Part shown: positions 1 through 10,019 of the stretch, piece by piece
How positions within the stretch are numbered: the stretch's first letter is position 1
How the letters are laid out: the number at the start of each line of letters is the position of its first letter
Source of the DNA: Flavobacterium tiangeerense
GTDB taxonomy: Bacteria > Bacteroidota > Bacteroidia > Flavobacteriales > Flavobacteriaceae
Reading direction: 5' to 3'
Length of the DNA stretch: 64,000 bases
NCBI RefSeq assembly: GCF_007830355.1
Contig: NZ_VLKO01000013.1
Coordinates: 1 to 64,000, forward strand
Notes under the pieces: generated by a model
Databases searched by the model: none
Told to the model about the DNA's origin: nothing
The model's input: the letters and a program-made list of their open reading frames with translations, nothing else
Translations under genes and position numbers: made by a program

Positions 1-42
1 CTGAAAATCCATGTGTCCCTGGTTCGATCCCTGGAGGTACCA
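1..42 (+). tRNA. tRNA-Phe (GAA), 3' part only
   Basis: The window opens inside the anticodon loop. CTGAAAA places GAA at the anticodon, followed by the 3' half of the anticodon stem, a GTGTC variable loop, a TTCGATC T loop and an acceptor ending in a discriminator A. The GAAAATCC...GTGTCC...GGTTCGAT layout is that of bacterial tRNA-Phe. The T stem has one central T-T mismatch as I fold it. The 5' half lies outside the window. Confidence 0.8.
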
Positions 43-49
43 CAACATC

Positions 50-135
50 GCTCGGATGGTGAAATTGGTAGACACGCTGGACTTAAAATCCAGTGAACAG
101 CAATGTTCGTGCGGGTTCAAGTCCCGCTCTGAGTA
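50..135 (+). tRNA. tRNA-Leu (TAA)
   Basis: This is a complete 86-nt class II tRNA. The 5' acceptor arm GCTCGGA pairs with TCTGAGT through two G-T wobbles. The D loop reads AAATTGGTAGACACGC, the anticodon loop ACTTAAAATCC gives TAA, there is a long variable arm, and the T loop is TTCAAGT. Only 7 nt separate it from the preceding tRNA-Phe, so the two are probably co-transcribed. Confidence 0.93.
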
Positions 136-147
136 CAAAATCCTTGT

Positions 148-176
148 AAACTCCCTATTTTTTAGGGAGTTTTTTG
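148..176 (+). terminator. Rho-independent terminator after the tRNA pair
   Basis: The arms AAACTCCCT and AGGGAGTTT form a 9-bp stem with a short T-rich loop, followed by a T run. It lies 13 nt after tRNA-Leu. Confidence 0.85.
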
Positions 177-404
177 CGTTTATATTGCACGATATTAGAA
201 TTTTGATACTTTGAAAAAAGATAATTGATTCTAAATATGAATAATCTATTTTTTCTCGTATTATTTATAAACGATTTTATTTTTCCTTTTTCAGTTTATA
301 TTTTTTTTTATTTAAACTCAATATTTTAATTTTTGTTAGGGTTAACAATTTATTAATTTAGTATCATGAGGTAGTTGTGAAGAGTGGGTTTGAACTTTAT
401 GTTG

Positions 405-412
405 TATTTTTG
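405..412 (+). promoter_or_regulatory. TANNTTTG -7 element of pafA
   Basis: TATTTTTG matches the Bacteroidota -7 consensus exactly and lies 21 nt before the pafA ATG. I see no clear TTG at the expected -33 spacing. Confidence 0.6.
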
Positions 413-433
413 TCTAAAATATAAATATATAAT

Positions 434-2047
434 ATGAAGAGAATTATTTTGTTTTTGACAGTTATTTTGTCTTTAAACTCACAAGCTCAGCAACGCCCTA
501 AATTGGTAGTGGGTATAGTAGTAGATCAAATGAAAATGGAGTACTTATATCGTTTTTCAGATGATTTTTCTGCAAATGGATTTAAAAGATTAATGAATAA
601 TGGATATACTTTTCATAATATGCATTATAATTATGTGCCAACTTATACTGCGCCTGGTCATGCCAGTATTTATACTGGAGCAACTCCATCAACGCATGGT
701 ATTGTTGGAAATGATTGGTTCAATAAAGCGACTGGAAAAAATATGTATTGTACCGATGACGCATCCGTTAAGATGGTGGGAGAAGGTACTGAAAAAGAGG
801 GTGCGATGTCACCAAGAAATCTTTTAAGTACCACAATTACTGATGAGTTGCGAATGGCAACCAATTTTAAAAGTAAAGTTATTGGATTAAGTATTAAAGA
901 CCGTGGTGCTATTTTGCCAGCAGGACATTTTGCAAATTGGGCATTTTGGTATAGTTCAACAGGTTCATTTATTTCAAGTACGTTTTATGGTGCAAGTTTG
1001 CCAAATTGGGTAACTGAATTCAACCAAGAAAAAAGGTATATGAACTATATCAATAAAGGTTGGAATTTATTGAAGCCATTATCTACTTACAATGAAAGTT
1101 TAGCGGATGATAATCCATACGAGGGGAAATTGGATAAAGCAAATGGTCCTGTTTTTCCTTATGATTTGGCTAAAATCTACAAAGAAAAAGGTGCTGATGT
1201 TTTGCGAACTACACCCTTTGGTAATGATATTTTGGCAGATTTAGCGATGAAAGCTATTGAAAAAGAGGAGTTAGGAAAAGACGATATAACTGATTTTCTA
1301 ACAGTTAGTTTTTCTTCGACTGATTATGTTGGTCATACTTTTGGACCTCGCTCTATAGAACTTCAAGATACCTATTTACGCCTTGATCAAAATCTAGATC
1401 AATTTTTAAATTACTTAGACAAGACAGTTGGAAAAGATAATTATTTGGTTTTTTTAACTGCTGATCATGCTGGTGCAGAAAATCCAAATTATTTAAAGGA
1501 TAATAAATACAATGTAAAAAATGTTCCTACTAAAGGTTTTGTGGAATCCTTAAAGAAATTTTCAAATGAAACTTTTGGAGTTGATCTTATCTTGGACTAT
1601 TCTAATTTCAATGTATTTTTCAATTTGGACTTGGTAAAACAAAAAGGTTTAGAATTGACAAAAGTAAAAGAGAGCTTTAGAGGATTTTTGATGACACAAG
1701 AGCATATCAAAAGAGTGTATACTGAGGAAGAAATTTTAGCTTCTTCAGGCGATGATTACTTCTTAAGTTTTATAGCTAAAGGTTATGATCCTAAACAGAA
1801 TGGTGAGTTAGTGATTTTAGATAAGACTGGCTATATGGAATATCAAGCTACAGGAACAACACATGGATCTCCAAATAGTTATGATACTCATGTGCCGCTT
1901 CTTTTTTATGGATGGCATGTACCGAAAGGAGAGTTACACGCAAAAACGTACATAACTCAAATTGCACCTACGTTGTCTCAAATGTTAAAAATTCCGTTTA
2001 CGAATGGCACTGAGTCAGAAGTTTTAGAAACTTTACTTGATAAATAA
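434..2047 (+). CDS. pafA: PafA-type alkaline phosphatase
   Basis: Secreted or periplasmic zinc phosphomonoesterase of the alkaline phosphatase superfamily that releases inorganic phosphate from organic phosphate esters. The 537-residue product begins with a signal peptide ending near SQAQQ (about residue 19). Family residues are visible: metal ligand Asp31 in GIVVDQM, nucleophile Thr72 in YTAPGHAS, Asn93 in GNDWF, and Lys155 and Arg157 in IKDRGA. Further metal ligands are in DYVGH, TADHAG and TTHGS. This residue set is typical of the Elizabethkingia/Flavobacterium PafA group. It is monocistronic, with its own promoter and a shared terminator downstream. PafA enzymes are known to work on many substrates and, in some species, even at high phosphate. 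No Pho-box-like site was recognised. Confidence 0.93.
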   Translation: MKRIILFLTVILSLNSQAQQRPKLVVGIVVDQMKMEYLYRFSDDFSANGFKRLMNNGYTFHNMHYNYVPTYTAPGHASIYTGATPSTHGIVGNDWFNKATGKNMYCTDDASVKMVGEGTEKEGAMSPRNLLSTTITDELRMATNFKSKVIGLSIKDRGAILPAGHFANWAFWYSSTGSFISSTFYGASLPNWVTEFNQEKRYMNYINKGWNLLKPLSTYNESLADDNPYEGKLDKANGPVFPYDLAKIYKEKGADVLRTTPFGNDILADLAMKAIEKEELGKDDITDFLTVSFSSTDYVGHTFGPRSIELQDTYLRLDQNLDQFLNYLDKTVGKDNYLVFLTADHAGAENPNYLKDNKYNVKNVPTKGFVESLKKFSNETFGVDLILDYSNFNVFFNLDLVKQKGLELTKVKESFRGFLMTQEHIKRVYTEEEILASSGDDYFLSFIAKGYDPKQNGELVILDKTGYMEYQATGTTHGSPNSYDTHVPLLFYGWHVPKGELHAKTYITQIAPTLSQMLKIPFTNGTESEVLETLLDK

Positions 2048-2062
2048 TAAGTTTTTGAATTG

Positions 2063-2107
2063 AAAAAATCCCATTTACAACTGCTTGACAGTGTAAATGG
2101 GATTTTC
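2063..2107. terminator. Bidirectional terminator between pafA and lysA
   Basis: The 15-bp arms AAAATCCCATTTACA and TGTAAATGGGATTTT are perfectly complementary, with A and T runs on both sides. It sits between convergent genes and probably serves both. Confidence 0.9.
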
Positions 2108-2111
2108 TATT

Positions 2112-3332
2112 TTAAACCGCTGCTATTGCTTGTGGTAACGGAATTTGATTTTTTAACAAATCTTCAAAGGTTTCGTGGGCTCTGATTAAATGCCCTTCGC
2201 CATTCATCCATAAAACTTCGGCTGGTTTGTACCTTGAATTATAGTTTGATGCCATAGAGAAACAATAGGCTCCTGCATTTCTAAATGAGAGTATATCGCC
2301 TTCTTTGATTTCGGCAATTCTTCTGTTGTTTGCAAATGTATCCGTTTCGCAAATATATCCTACTACGGAATAAAAACGCTCTTTCCCTTTTGGATTTGAG
2401 ATGTTTTCTATGTGGTGTTGAGATCCGTAAAACATTGGACGAATTAAGTGATTGAAACCGCTGTCGATTCCTGCAAAAACCGTTGATGTTGTTTGTTTTA
2501 CTACATTTACTTTTGCTAAGAAATATCCAGCTTCACTAACTAGAAATTTTCCAGGTTCGAAAATCAATGTTAGTTCTTTTCCGTACTCATCGCAGAAGGC
2601 GTTGAATCGTTTCGACAATTTTTTACCCAATTCTTCAATATCTGTTTCGATGTCGTCTTTTTTGTAAGGCACTTTAAATCCGCTTCCGAAATCTAAGAAT
2701 TCTAAGTTTTTGAAATTTCTGGCTGCATCAAATAATATTTCAGCTGCATATAAAAATACTTCAATATCTAAAATATCGGAACCAGTGTGCATGTGGATAC
2801 CTACAATGTTCATTTTTGTATTTTCGACAATTCGAACCAAATGTGGTAATTGGTGAACTGAAATTCCAAATTTACTGTCAATATGACCTACAGATATATT
2901 GGCGTTTCCACCTGCCATCACGTGAGGATTGATTCGGATGCAAACTGGTACATTTGGATATTTTGTTCCAAATTGTTCCAAAATAGATAGATTATCAATG
3001 TTTACTTGAACTCCCATAGCGGCAACTTCTTCGATTTCTTCAAGAGAAACACCGTTTGGAGTATAAAATATTTTTTCAGGTTCGTAGCCCGCGTGCAAAC
3101 CTAATTGTACTTCTTGGATAGAAACAGTATCTAAACCTGATCCCATTTCTCTTAATAATTGCAGTATTGCCACGTTTGATAAGGCTTTCATAGCATAATT
3201 GATGCGCAACTGTTTTACCTTAGAAAAAGCTTTGGATAATCTGTTGTATTGAGATTGTATTTTTTCGGCATCATATACGTATAATGGACTACCAAATTGT
3301 TCTGCTAATTGTACTAAGTCTTTTGATTGCAT
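2112..3332 (-). CDS. lysA: Diaminopimelate decarboxylase
   Basis: PLP enzyme that decarboxylates meso-diaminopimelate to L-lysine, the last step of lysine synthesis. The 406-residue protein is full length for the fold-III decarboxylase family. The PLP Lys is Lys49 in YAMKALSN. The barrel carries HMHTGSD, FGSGF and the phosphate-binding EPGKF segment, and the C-terminal beta domain has the active-site CETDTF motif. It is convergent with pafA and has its own TANNTTTG promoter just upstream, so it looks like a single-gene unit. Cytoplasmic. Confidence 0.95.
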   Translation of the reverse strand: MQSKDLVQLAEQFGSPLYVYDAEKIQSQYNRLSKAFSKVKQLRINYAMKALSNVAILQLLREMGSGLDTVSIQEVQLGLHAGYEPEKIFYTPNGVSLEEIEEVAAMGVQVNIDNLSILEQFGTKYPNVPVCIRINPHVMAGGNANISVGHIDSKFGISVHQLPHLVRIVENTKMNIVGIHMHTGSDILDIEVFLYAAEILFDAARNFKNLEFLDFGSGFKVPYKKDDIETDIEELGKKLSKRFNAFCDEYGKELTLIFEPGKFLVSEAGYFLAKVNVVKQTTSTVFAGIDSGFNHLIRPMFYGSQHHIENISNPKGKERFYSVVGYICETDTFANNRRIAEIKEGDILSFRNAGAYCFSMASNYNSRYKPAEVLWMNGEGHLIRAHETFEDLLKNQIPLPQAIAAV

Positions 3333-3348
3333 AATTATTAATTTTGAG

Positions 3349-3356
3349 CAAATTTA
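3349..3356 (-). promoter_or_regulatory. TANNTTTG -7 element of lysA
   Basis: On the minus strand this reads TAAATTTG, an exact match, 16 nt before the lysA ATG. Confidence 0.55.
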
Positions 3357-3460
3357 TTACTCTTTATTTAGTCCCGCAAGGGAACGTATGAATTCTAACA
3401 AATTATAACAAAAAGTTATATTTTAAACAAATTAGGTTTTGAAAGGCAAATTTTCAATTT

Positions 3461-3550
3461 GGGTGAGGGATGATAGCGGATAGCCCACAGACGCTGTAGT
3501 TTTTACGAAAGCGGCGAGGACTTGAAGCGAACAGCCCGACGCTACCGGAA
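3461..3550. repeat. GC-rich flavobacterial intergenic repeat
   Basis: This GC-rich block in an AT-rich gap contains GATAGCGGATAGCCC and GCGAGGACTTGAAGCGAA followed by CAGCCCGACGCT. Its reverse complement shares CGGGCT..TTC.GCT and ATCCCTCAC with the block at 56911-57005. From memory, very similar elements are scattered between genes in Flavobacterium. It lies beyond the gltD terminator, and I see no conserved protein in it. Confidence 0.6.
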
Positions 3551-3576
3551 CGATAGTGGAGGTAGTGGCACCTCCT

Positions 3577-3629
3577 AAAAAAATCAAATGACTGCCCATA
3601 AAGGAATTGGCAGTCATTATTTGATTTTT
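3577..3629 (-). terminator. Terminator of the gltB-gltD operon
   Basis: This is a long stem. AAAATCAAATGACTGCC on one side pairs with GGCAGTCATTATTTGATTTT on the other, with one small bulge and A/T runs outside. It begins 10 nt past the gltD stop codon. Confidence 0.85.
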
Positions 3630-3638
3630 CAAAACTAT

Positions 3639-5093
3639 TTATAGGCTAGGCAAATCGCCATTTCCTTTAGTTGGTAAATTGGTATAACCCATCAAGTATT
3701 TATCTACTTCTCTGGCGGCTTCGCGACCTTCAGAAATTGCCCAAACAATTAATGATTGTCCTCTACGAATGTCGCCTGCGGTAAATATATGGGGAATATT
3801 GGTTTGGTAATTGTTTGCTTGATAGTTGTTACGGGTGTCAATTTTGATGCCCAACTGCTCGCTCAATGTTTTCTCGGGACCTGTAAAACCGAGTGCTAAC
3901 AAAGCCAAGTCACAAGGCCAGATTTTTTCGGAACCTTCTTTTTCAATTAATTCAGGTCGTTGACCAGGTGTCATTTTCCAAGCTACTTCAACGGTTTTCA
4001 AGCCGACCAGTTCTCCAGCATCGTTTGCAATAAATTCTTTGGTGTTGATGAGCCAGTTTCTATCGCAACCTTCTTCATGAGAGCTTGAAGTTTTTAATTG
4101 CAAGGGCCAAAAAGGCCATGGAGTGGATTCGCTTCGGCTTACTGGAGGTTTTGGTAAAATTTCAAAATTTGTGACTGATTTGGCACCATGACGGTTTGAG
4201 GTTCCGACGCAGTCTGAGCCGGTATCTCCACCACCAATAACGATAACATTTTTATCAGTTGCTGTGATTTGATTTTGAATTGATTCACCATATAATGCTT
4301 TGGTTTGTTGTGTTAAAAAGTCCATAGCCTGCACCACACCTTTGCTTTCAATTCCTTTGGTAGGTAAGCTACGACGCTCTGTAGCGCCACCACATAATAC
4401 AACTGAATCGAAGTTATTGAGTTCTGAAATTTCAAAATTAACCCCCACATTGACATTGGTTTTAAAAGTAATTCCCTCCGCTTCTAAAACTTTTACACGT
4501 CTGTCGATAATTCCTTTTTCTAGTTTGAAATTTGGAATCCCATAACGCAATAATCCACCAATGGCATTGTCTCTTTCAAAGACGGTAACGGTATGTCCGG
4601 CGCGGTTTAATTGTTGGGCTGATGCCAAACCTGCAGGACCAGAGCCAATAACTGCGACTGTTTTTCCAGTTCTAACCTCTGGAGGTTGTGGTTTGATCCA
4701 ACCTTCGGCAAAGCCTCTTTCGATAATATTTTTTTCAATATTTTCGATAGCAACTGGCTCGCTAATGATTCCTAGAACACATGATTTTTCGCAAGGAGCT
4801 GGGCAAAGTCTTCCTGTAAATTCAGGAAAATTATTGGTAGATTGTAATATTTTCAGTGCACTTTCCCATTCCTCCTGATGCACCATATCGTTAAAATCAG
4901 GAATTAAGTTTCCTAACGGACAAGAGCTGTGGCAAAATGGAATGCCGCAATCCATACACCTGGAACCTTGTTCTTTGATTTTATCTTTGGTTAACGGAAT
5001 TGTAAATTCATTATAATTTGAAACTCTTTCTGGAACTGCAACATTACTTTCGTCGGTTCTAGAATATTCTTTAAATCCTCCTATTTTTCCCAT
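3639..5093 (-). CDS. gltD: Glutamate synthase (NADPH), small subunit
   Basis: Beta subunit of GOGAT. It takes electrons from NAD(P)H via FAD and iron-sulphur clusters and passes them to GltB for reductive transfer of glutamine amide nitrogen to 2-oxoglutarate. The 484-residue protein starts with Cys clusters: Cys46, Cys49, Cys54 and Cys58, then CPAPCEKSC near residue 100. An FAD dinucleotide fold (GSGPAGLASA, about 150) and an NADPH fold (IGGGDTGSDC, about 287) follow. Its ATG lies 2 nt after the gltB stop, so the two are translationally linked. Confidence 0.96.
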   Translation of the reverse strand: MGKIGGFKEYSRTDESNVAVPERVSNYNEFTIPLTKDKIKEQGSRCMDCGIPFCHSSCPLGNLIPDFNDMVHQEEWESALKILQSTNNFPEFTGRLCPAPCEKSCVLGIISEPVAIENIEKNIIERGFAEGWIKPQPPEVRTGKTVAVIGSGPAGLASAQQLNRAGHTVTVFERDNAIGGLLRYGIPNFKLEKGIIDRRVKVLEAEGITFKTNVNVGVNFEISELNNFDSVVLCGGATERRSLPTKGIESKGVVQAMDFLTQQTKALYGESIQNQITATDKNVIVIGGGDTGSDCVGTSNRHGAKSVTNFEILPKPPVSRSESTPWPFWPLQLKTSSSHEEGCDRNWLINTKEFIANDAGELVGLKTVEVAWKMTPGQRPELIEKEGSEKIWPCDLALLALGFTGPEKTLSEQLGIKIDTRNNYQANNYQTNIPHIFTAGDIRRGQSLIVWAISEGREAAREVDKYLMGYTNLPTKGNGDLPSL

Positions 5094-5095
5094 GA

Positions 5096-8000
5096 CTATG
5101 ATGCTATAAGTTCTTTAATTTCTTTTTCTTCGGCCAAGCGTTGCAACGCTTTTTTGTAGTCCGTAGGCATCACTTTTACAAAATGCTGCTGTTGATTTTC
5201 CCAATCTTCTAGAATCCTTTTTGCTAAAGGACTACTCGTATACAGCGAATGATTTTTAATTAAACGACGTAGTTTAGTGAAGTCGTCCTCTTCTAAAGAT
5301 TCCAAGCCAACCATTTCCATGTTGCAAACTCGTGCATCAAATTTTTTGTTGGGATCAAAAACATACGCAATTCCACCGCTCATTCCGGCTGCAAAATTTC
5401 TTCCAGTTTTTCCTAAAACTACTACAGTTCCACCTGTCATATATTCGCATCCGTGATCTCCAATTCCTTCAACAACGGCTGTCGCTCCAGAATTCCGAAC
5501 ACAAAAACGTTCTCCTGCCATACCATTAATGTAGGCTTCGCCAGTAATAGCACCATATAGCGCCACGTTACCAATAATGATATTTTCTTCGGGTTTGAAA
5601 GTAGCAGTAGGAGGAACTTTAATGATTAGTTTCCCGCCAGAAAGCCCTTTGCCTAGATAGTCATTGCAGTTACCATGAATTTTAAATGATAAACCATTTG
5701 TTGCAAAAGCACCAAAACTTTGTCCAGCAGAACCTGTAAAATCAACTAAAATAGTATCTTCAGGTAATCCTTGTGCGCCATAAATTTTTGAGATTTCGTT
5801 ACTCAATATGGCTCCTACAGAACGATCGGTGTTTTTGATATCGAAAGTAACTCTTGTTTTTTCTTTTCTGTAAATTGATGGAATTGCAGCTTTGATAATA
5901 TCAAAATCCAAAACGTGCTCTAAAGCATGATCTTGAGTAGTTGTATTATGATTGGGAACTTCTTTTGCTTTTTCAGGCTTGTATAAAATGGAAGACAAAT
6001 CTAGTCCACTTGCTTTGTAATGCTTGATGGCTTTGTTTACATTCAGTTTTTGTGACTGTCCAACCATTTCTTTCAAGGTTCTAAAGCCTAATTGAGCCAT
6101 GATTTCTCGCAATTCTTCGGCAATAAAATACATGAAGTTGATAATGTGCTCTGGCGTTCCTTTGAAATTTTTTCTCAATTCAGGATCTTGTGTTGCAATA
6201 CCCACAGGACATGTATTCAAGTGACACGCTCGCATCATGATACAACCTGAAGCTACTAATGGCGCTGTTGCAAAACCAAATTCCTCCGCTCCAAGTAAGG
6301 CTGCAATAGCCACATCGCGACCCGTTTTTAATTGGCCATCACATTCTAAAACGATACGGCTTCTCAAATCGTTCAAAATCAATGTCTGTTGTGCTTCCGC
6401 AAGTCCAAGTTCCCAAGGAATTCCGGTATGAGTCAATGAGGTCAATGGAGCGGCTCCAGTTCCTCCGTCGTATCCTGAAATTAAAATCACGTCTGCTTTT
6501 GCCTTTGCAACTCCAGCTGCTATTGTACCTACACCGACTTCGGAAACTAATTTAACATTAATTCTAGCTTCGCGATTTGCATTTTTTAAGTCAAAAATTA
6601 ACTGCGATAAATCTTCAATTGAATAAATATCATGGTGAGGTGGTGGCGAAATTAAGCCAACATACGGTGTTGAATTTCGAGTTTCGGCAATCCAAGGCAC
6701 TACTTTTTCACCAGGTAATTGACCACCTTCACCAGGTTTTGCTCCTTGGGCCATTTTGATTTGTATCTCACGAGCGTTGGTCAAATAGTTGATCGAAACT
6801 CCAAAACGTCCAGAAGCAACTTGTTTGATAGCGCTATTTCTAGAGTCTCCATTTAAGTCTTTTTGAAAACGTTTTGGATCTTCTCCTCCTTCTCCCGAAT
6901 TGCTTTTACCACCAATTCTGTTCATGGCAATGGCTAGGTTTTCATGTGCTTCTTGGCTGATGGATCCATAAGACATGGCACCTGTTTTGAATTTTTTTAC
7001 AATTTCAGTCCAAGGCTCCACTTCATCCAAAGGGATAGGATCTAAGTTGTTGAATTCAAATAAACCTCTTATGGTCATCAAATTTTCACTTTGATCATTG
7101 ACCATTTTTGAATACTCCTTATAACTTTCAGGACTGTTTAAGCGAACAGCTTGTTGTAATTTAGAAATCGTGGTTGGGTTGAACATGTGCTTTTCACCTG
7201 ATCTTCTCCATCTGTAAACACCGCCAATTTCGAGTGGAAGTAAATTACTGACTTTAGAATTTGGAAAGGCTTTTTGATATCTTTTTTTGACTTCTTTTTC
7301 AATTTCCATCAAGCCAATTCCTTCAATTCGAGATGGTGTGTATGGGAAATATTTAGATGTGAATGTTTTGTTCAGTCCTAAGATTTCGAAAATTTGTGCC
7401 GCTCTGTACGAATGTAAAGTTGAAATTCCGATTTTATTCATGATTTTCAGAATCCCTTTAGCAATGGCTTTGTTGTAATTTTTGATGGCATAATCCGCTT
7501 TTACACCAGTGATAAATCCTGCATTTACTTGGTTGTAAATAATTTCATTAACCATGTACGGGTTTATAGCACTTGCTCCGTAACCAAATAATAGCGCAAA
7601 ATGATGAGGCTCGCGTGGTTCAGCCGATTCGATAAGAATACCAAATTTTGATCGAACTTTAAGAATGTTTAGCGAATGATGAATGTACGAACACGCCAAT
7701 AACATTGGAATAGGAGCCATTTTTTCGCTAACACCTCTGTCTGATAAAATCACAATATTGCAGCCTTCTGCAACTGCTTTATAGGTGGCTTGCACTGTTT
7801 TTTCAAGAGCACGTTCTAAGCCGTTTACTCCTTTTTTGATTTCGTATAACATTGAAATAGTGACTGACTTGAAATCGGCATGATCAATGTTACGAATTTT
7901 GTCCAAATCTTCGTTAGAAATGACCGGATTTTGGATTTTTAGTTTTTTACAATGTTTGGGAACAATGTCAAAAATATTATAATCGCCACCAATTGCTAAA

Positions 8001-9613
8001 CTGATATCCGTAATGATTTCTTCACGAATACCATCCAGCGGAGGGTTAGTTACTTGTGCGAAAAGTTGTTTGAAATAATTATACAACAATTGAGGCTGAT
8101 CGGATAAAACAGCCAGCGGAGTATCATTCCCCATTGAACTTAGCGCTTCGGCTCCTTCGGCACCCATTGGGTTGATGATGGTTTTTAAGTCTTCAATTGT
8201 ATATCCAAATAAGCGCTGTCTGGTTTCAAAATCAATATTTTCAACCGGAATGAGATTATCAGTGTACGGAATTTGAGCTAGCGAAAGTAAATTTTCGTCA
8301 AGCCATTGTTTATAAGGGCGCTTGGTGACAATTGCATTTTTGATTTCGTCATCCTCTATGATGCGACCTTCATTCATGTCAACCAAAAACATTTTCCCCG
8401 GTTCTAATCTACCGTGTTGAATCACATCTTCTGGTTTGATGTCTAATACTCCAATTTCAGATGACATGATTACGAAACCACTTTTGGTTAAAGTGTATCG
8501 AGAGGGACGCAATCCATTTCGATCCAATAGCGCCCCAATAACGTTACCATCTGTGAAAGGAATAGAGGCTGGACCATCCCAAGGTTCCATAATACAAGCG
8601 TTGTATTCGTAAAAGGCTTTCTTATCTGCTGACATCGTTTGATGTTTCTCCCAAGCTTCCGGAACTACCATCATCATAGCTTCGGGCAAGGAACGTCCTG
8701 TCATCAGTAACAATTCAATAACCATGTCCATCGATGCCGAATCTGATTTTCCTTCCAGAATAATTGGGAAAAGCTTTTTGATGTCTTCGCCAAAAACATC
8801 ACTTTTCATCAATTCCTCACGTGCACGCATACGGCTTATGTTGCCACGTAACGTATTGATTTCTCCATTGTGACACATGTAACGAAAGGGTTGGGCTAGT
8901 TCCCAAGATGGAAAAGTATTGGTTGAAAATCGTTGGTGTACCAATGCCAATCGGGTTACCAAGTCATCGTCTAGCAAATCGGTGTAATACCTGCTGATGT
9001 CCTCTGGCATCAATAAACCTTTATATATTATTGTAGTGGTAGAAAAACTTGAGAAATAAAACATGTGACTTTCGGAAATTCTTGAGTTCCGAATTGTGTG
9101 CTCTGCTATTTTTCTGGCGGCAAACATTTTAGCATTAAATTGTTGCTCTGTCAAATCCAAACTTTTTTTACCTACAAAGACTTGCTTTACGGTAGGTTCT
9201 TTTTCTCCAGCAATTCGCCCTAAATTTGATGCGTCAACAGGAACGTCTCTCCATCCTAAAATTTCTAGATTTTGATCATGAATAGCATTTTCAAACGCAG
9301 TTTTACAAAAAACAACTTGATTGTTGCTCTTTGGCATAAAAACCATTCCAACAGCATATTCTTTAGCATTTGGAAGTTCAAAATCACATACTTTTTTAAA
9401 AAAAGCATGTGGGATATCAAATAGGATACCAGCTCCATCTCCAGTTCTACCATCAGAACTTACAGCGCCTCGATGCTCTAGTTTTATGAGAATATCTAAT
9501 GCTTTGTGTATAATATCATTTGACTTAATTCCGTTTAGATTGCAAATGAATCCCGCGCCACAATTGTCGTGTTCAAATTCGGGTAAATAAAGTCCTTGTT
9601 CTTTAACTATCAT
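5096..9613 (-). CDS. gltB: Glutamate synthase, large subunit
   Basis: Alpha subunit of GOGAT, about 1,500 residues, converting glutamine and 2-oxoglutarate to two glutamates. The N-terminal amidotransferase nucleophile is Cys18 (DNCGAGF), exposed after removal of a short propeptide as in other GltB proteins. The central and FMN-binding synthase domains contain [10 protein letters not shown] and [10 protein letters not shown]. The 3Fe-4S cluster motif is [12 protein letters not shown] (C-x5-C-x4-C). The C-terminal GXGXG beta-helix domain is complete. It is first in a two-gene operon with gltD. No gdhA lies nearby, so this is the visible ammonia-assimilation branch. Confidence 0.97.
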   Translation of the reverse strand: MIVKEQGLYLPEFEHDNCGAGFICNLNGIKSNDIIHKALDILIKLEHRGAVSSDGRTGDGAGILFDIPHAFFKKVCDFELPNAKEYAVGMVFMPKSNNQVVFCKTAFENAIHDQNLEILGWRDVPVDASNLGRIAGEKEPTVKQVFVGKKSLDLTEQQFNAKMFAARKIAEHTIRNSRISESHMFYFSSFSTTTIIYKGLLMPEDISRYYTDLLDDDLVTRLALVHQRFSTNTFPSWELAQPFRYMCHNGEINTLRGNISRMRAREELMKSDVFGEDIKKLFPIILEGKSDSASMDMVIELLLMTGRSLPEAMMMVVPEAWEKHQTMSADKKAFYEYNACIMEPWDGPASIPFTDGNVIGALLDRNGLRPSRYTLTKSGFVIMSSEIGVLDIKPEDVIQHGRLEPGKMFLVDMNEGRIIEDDEIKNAIVTKRPYKQWLDENLLSLAQIPYTDNLIPVENIDFETRQRLFGYTIEDLKTIINPMGAEGAEALSSMGNDTPLAVLSDQPQLLYNYFKQLFAQVTNPPLDGIREEIITDISLAIGGDYNIFDIVPKHCKKLKIQNPVISNEDLDKIRNIDHADFKSVTISMLYEIKKGVNGLERALEKTVQATYKAVAEGCNIVILSDRGVSEKMAPIPMLLACSYIHHSLNILKVRSKFGILIESAEPREPHHFALLFGYGASAINPYMVNEIIYNQVNAGFITGVKADYAIKNYNKAIAKGILKIMNKIGISTLHSYRAAQIFEILGLNKTFTSKYFPYTPSRIEGIGLMEIEKEVKKRYQKAFPNSKVSNLLPLEIGGVYRWRRSGEKHMFNPTTISKLQQAVRLNSPESYKEYSKMVNDQSENLMTIRGLFEFNNLDPIPLDEVEPWTEIVKKFKTGAMSYGSISQEAHENLAIAMNRIGGKSNSGEGGEDPKRFQKDLNGDSRNSAIKQVASGRFGVSINYLTNAREIQIKMAQGAKPGEGGQLPGEKVVPWIAETRNSTPYVGLISPPPHHDIYSIEDLSQLIFDLKNANREARINVKLVSEVGVGTIAAGVAKAKADVILISGYDGGTGAAPLTSLTHTGIPWELGLAEAQQTLILNDLRSRIVLECDGQLKTGRDVAIAALLGAEEFGFATAPLVASGCIMMRACHLNTCPVGIATQDPELRKNFKGTPEHIINFMYFIAEELREIMAQLGFRTLKEMVGQSQKLNVNKAIKHYKASGLDLSSILYKPEKAKEVPNHNTTTQDHALEHVLDFDIIKAAIPSIYRKEKTRVTFDIKNTDRSVGAILSNEISKIYGAQGLPEDTILVDFTGSAGQSFGAFATNGLSFKIHGNCNDYLGKGLSGGKLIIKVPPTATFKPEENIIIGNVALYGAITGEAYINGMAGERFCVRNSGATAVVEGIGDHGCEYMTGGTVVVLGKTGRNFAAGMSGGIAYVFDPNKKFDARVCNMEMVGLESLEEDDFTKLRRLIKNHSLYTSSPLAKRILEDWENQQQHFVKVMPTDYKKALQRLAEEKEIKELIAS

Positions 9614-10019
9614 TTTAAATTTTTTTATGTAAAATTAAACATTCGTTATAATATAAAAGGTATATGAGTTAAAACAGAGTGTTTTTTACAGTTGTAATAG
9701 AAAAGTGTTGAATAAAAATCAATATTGATATTTTGAACCAGCTGATTTGTTTTTTTGATAAAAAGTAAAAGGATTTGTTTTCAAAATAGGGTGGAAAAGA
9801 GGCTAAATAGGTTTGTTTTTAACATTGAAATGAAATCCTAACAAAATTGTTTGAAAAATTGATATTTTTTAGAATCGTACCGATGTGAAATGGGCTTAAA
9901 TACCTGCTGAAAAATTGAATAATAATTTATTTAAAAAAAATAACAGTTACATTAAATTTTGCTATTTTTGTGGCACTTTATTTCTGGAAGAAATTCAGAA
10001 GCCAGTCAAATTCTATATT
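9614..10019. other. Divergent intergenic region between gltB and sucC
   Basis: This AT-rich gap of about 400 bp separates divergent gltB and sucC. It holds the sucC TANNTTTG element near its right end. I see no exact TANNTTTG for gltB, no strong hairpin and no convincing small gene. An upstream reading extension of sucC to 9915 has no family support. Confidence 0.5.
9963..9970 (+). promoter_or_regulatory. TANNTTTG -7 element of sucC
   Basis: TATTTTTG lies 50 nt before the chosen sucC ATG. It sits inside the upstream in-frame extension, which supports the downstream start. Confidence 0.6.

Noticed and set aside
3432..3632. 66-residue minus-strand ORF between lysA and gltD
   Set aside because: It runs through a GC-rich repeat and the gltD terminator stem. 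No protein-like pattern.
9915..10019. 35-residue N-terminal extension of sucC
   Set aside because: It overlaps a TANNTTTG element and lacks family similarity.
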